A stretch of DNA of 64,000 nt from Typhlomys cinereus (Eukaryota; Chordata; Mammalia; Rodentia; Platacanthomyidae): contig JALPQD010000632.1 of assembly GCA_023101885.1 (NCBI GenBank), forward strand, positions 715,637 through 779,636, written 5' to 3'. This document shows positions 61,680 through 64,000 of the stretch, one piece after another. Every line of letters begins with the position of its first letter. Within the stretch, counting starts at the first letter, position 1. The position numbers and the translations under genes were made by a program. The notes beneath the pieces were generated by a model, which saw only the letters and a program-made list of their open reading frames with translations, did no database searches and was not told the origin of the DNA.

Positions 61680-62430
61680 ACTAGCTAGCCAGCTAGCTAC
61701 AGGGATTCCCAGTTTCTGCCTTCCCAGACTGCAATTATAGCATGTACTCTGATCCTTCACTGTAATTTACCTCTCAGGTTTGAGGAATAAGTTTTGATTT
61801 AATTTTTTAAAATTTATTTACTTTTGAGAGCGATAGATGATGCAATGGAAGGATACACATGGAGGTCACAGATCACAGGAATAAGATTTTTCTAGACAAC
61901 AGCATCAGTTTTACACATTTATATTATAATAAACTTGCAGGGCAAATTTGAGTATGAAGTTGAATAAGTCTGATGTAACAAAAGTCACTGGCCTAGTTTC
62001 AGTAGCCTTGATCATATATTTTCTAATACAGAGCTGATATTAAATTATTAGTTAATATATTAAATATTTCACATGTGTTTTTATAACAATGTGATGAAAA
62101 TATGACAATAATTACACTAAGGACAATAAATAGTCAGTCAGGGTAGGTCATGTAAAGATGCAGATGGGTTAACATTCAAGTGAAGAAAATATGCAAGGGG
62201 CTGACTGAGGCAATGATCAATAAGGCAGATATAGAAGCAAAGGACAAATAATTTGTTGAGCATAGTCAAAGTGAAACAGCCAAAACTAGAGGATCTGTAC
62301 AATCACAAGATTAAGATAATAAAGAGTTCAAATGTCAGGATGTTAGGTGATGTTTGGTGGAGACTATTAAAGGTACTTACAAAAACATGCCTAGAAAATC
62401 GTAGTATTAATTCACAATTTAAATTCATCA
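61680..62430. other. AT-rich intron, nothing recognised
   Basis: No assignable repeat or exon. Confidence 0.5.
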
Positions 62431-62434
62431 AACA

Positions 62435-62945
62435 GGGCTGGGGAGATGGCTTAGCAGGTAAGAACACCTGTAATGGCATGAAGACCATAGTTCAGATTCC
62501 CAACACCCATGTAAAACAATTAAATATGGACATGCCTATGCCTGCGACCCCACTGCAGTAAGAGATCAGAGACAAGAGAATCACAATGCTTTCTGGCCAG
62601 TCCACCATCAAATCCACCAAGAGACGATGTGGAATGAGAGTAAGGCAGAAATGATATAGCAGTGAAATCCATGACTTCACTTGCTTTTTGCATGCATACA
62701 GAAGGCTAATAGGCTACATGTGTGCAGGCACCACACACACCACACTTACACACAGATGCACGCACCACACACAGTACAGTTACACAAAACACACATGCAA
62801 ACATATGATAGATACACACATCTCACAAACCACACAAACACACATTCACACAGAGATGCATGCACCATGCACATGACACAAACATACAGACAGTGAGAAA
62901 GAGAGAGACAGACAGAGGAGCGATGAGAGAGAGAAAAAAAAACAA
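62435..62945 (+). mobile_element. RSINE1/B4-type SINE with long CA and GA tail
   Basis: The head reads 'gggctggggagatggcttag', followed by 'ggacatgcctatgcctgcga' and 'agagatcagagacaagagaa'. An irregular CACA-rich region (62732-62880) and a GAGA-rich end follow. It is the sense counterpart of the element at 5836-6247. Confidence 0.7.
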
Positions 62946-62949
62946 AACA

Positions 62950-63905
62950 TATGGCTTTAAAGCAAGGAAGACAGTGCAGAAAATCTGAAGAAAAATAATG
63001 GATTTCTTAAAAGTACATGTACCATGAAAATAAATTCTATCAGACAAATACATTAAAGGATTTAGGGTGGCAGATACTTCTTGACAAACACAATGACAAA
63101 AAGAAGTTTAAAAAAATGAAAGACCAAGACAAAATCAAAGGAGACAGGGGACATATTTCAGTGAAAAGAAGGAACTGAAAGGGCTTTTCTGTGGGAAGAA
63201 TTGGAAGTGACCAATTTGTTTCAGGCAAGCAAAGATTGGAAGGTAAGGACATGAGAACATAGAGGTGATGGGACAGGTTCCAAAAAAAATCCTAAAATGA
63301 ATTCATCAACTACTACAATATGTTTTTATCCTGAAATAATATTTTTGCTCTTCTCTTACAGGTAGAAATAGTAAGAATATTAATGGACTTGAAAGGTGCT
63401 TTATGGTTCTGACATTCAAAGCATAAAATGTTTAAATATTGAGTTTAAAGATAAAAATACTTTCAGAACTTCCTTCCTTTAAAAAATGTGTCACACTTTT
63501 GAATCAAGATATGACTAGTACTTCTTATACCCCACCACCTCGTTTTTGTCTTTGAGGGAGCAGAAATGTACCCAGTAAATGCTGGAAGAAAATAAGGGAT
63601 TTTTTATGTTTTCATGTTCTTTCCACAAGCAAACAAGCGAACAAGCAAAAATTGCCTAATCTAATGCGGCAATAAGGGAATAAGTATTTCATGATGTAAG
63701 ACTAACTCTAAAGAGGTCCTGAAAGCTGTCAACTTAAATTAATTTGGAACAATGAGAAAAGAATGGAATATTTTGAACAGTCTTGTCATGTTTATATTTT
63801 GAGAAAAAGTCACACAGCTGTATTTTGTGGAAAGGAAGGAAGTAATGAGCTGACATTAGATATGTGTCATGATATTATTTAGCACAGAACTCTAGATAGT
63901 GTTAA
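62950..63905. other. AT-rich intron, nothing recognised
   Basis: No assignable repeat or exon. Confidence 0.5.
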
Positions 63906-63912
63906 CAGTGAA

Positions 63913-64000
63913 ATAGAGATAGGCACTGCAAAAGCGCACTTGCAATTCTATATTCAGGAGGCTGAGGCAGGACAGTTGCCACTTCAAGGTCAATCTTGAT
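63913..64000 (+). mobile_element. B1 SINE cut by the window end
   Basis: 'tcaggaggctgaggcaggac' and 'cacttcaaggtcaatcttga' match the B1 middle. The element continues past the window. Confidence 0.6.

Larger units (their letters stand above)
31943..64000 (-). other. DMD: DMD intron 50, 3' portion
   Basis: Everything above the exon on the plus strand is upstream intron of the minus-strand gene. At least 32 kb is present and no exon 50 sequence was recognised, in keeping with the very large introns of this gene in other mammals (more than 40 kb here in human, from memory). Roughly half is recognisable retroelement sequence, itemised separately. L1 and SINE copies on the plus strand are antisense to dystrophin transcription, and minus-strand copies are sense. 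Confidence 0.93.

Noticed and set aside
1..64000. CRISPR arrays, operons, tRNA or rRNA genes, and undescribed defence or biosynthetic systems
   Set aside because: The window is vertebrate intron. No regularly spaced repeats with unique spacers and no gene clusters exist. The tRNA-like segments are SINE heads with mutated or extended structure.

Overview
This window is intronic sequence from a mammalian genome, almost certainly a rodent. It contains one recognisable protein-coding piece: exon 51 of the dystrophin gene (DMD), at 31710-31942 on the minus strand. The exon is 233 bases long, has an AG acceptor with a strong pyrimidine tract and a GT donor, and completes one split codon before 77 full codons. 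No neighbouring exon was seen. On the minus strand, positions 31943-64000 are therefore the 3' part of intron 50 and positions 1-31709 the 5' part of intron 51. Every other open reading frame is short and falls in intronic or repeat sequence.

The repeats suggest the organism. There are B1, ID-like, B4 and RSINE1/B2-like SINEs together with many 5'-truncated LINE-1 copies. The L1 3' ends resemble the rodent Lx type: a G-rich polypurine tract and then an A-rich end. This combination points to the mouse-related rodents. The commonest young repeat is a tRNA-headed SINE of about 270-340 bases with a (CA)n tail, in 12 copies. I cannot name it, and it may be specific to this lineage. I do not assign a genus.

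Layout. Positions 1-25000 are AT-rich and sparsely filled with old rodent SINEs, L1 3' ends and an MIR. A 275-base direct duplication of apparently unique sequence lies at 23534 and 24704. From 25 kb onward the young SINE and young L1 ends dominate. Exon 51 lies between two same-orientation L1 3' ends, at 29703-30396 and 33585-34620. Each has perfect target-site duplications (16 and 21 bases) and non-L1 sequence between the L1 end and the final poly(A), the signature of L1 3' transduction. A third, tiny L1 at 45910-46074 may show the same. Old mammalian L1 ORF2-type sequence in antisense occupies about 38985-40650 and 51250-52230, the first broken by two SINEs of different age. Several nested insertions give a relative chronology.

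I found no prokaryotic-type system, CRISPR array, RNA gene or intact mobile-element gene. The notable content is the dystrophin exon in its repeat setting, the transduction-bearing L1 copies, the SINE family and the local duplication. Element identities rest on remembered consensus patterns and internal comparison between copies. Target-site duplications were read directly from the sequence.
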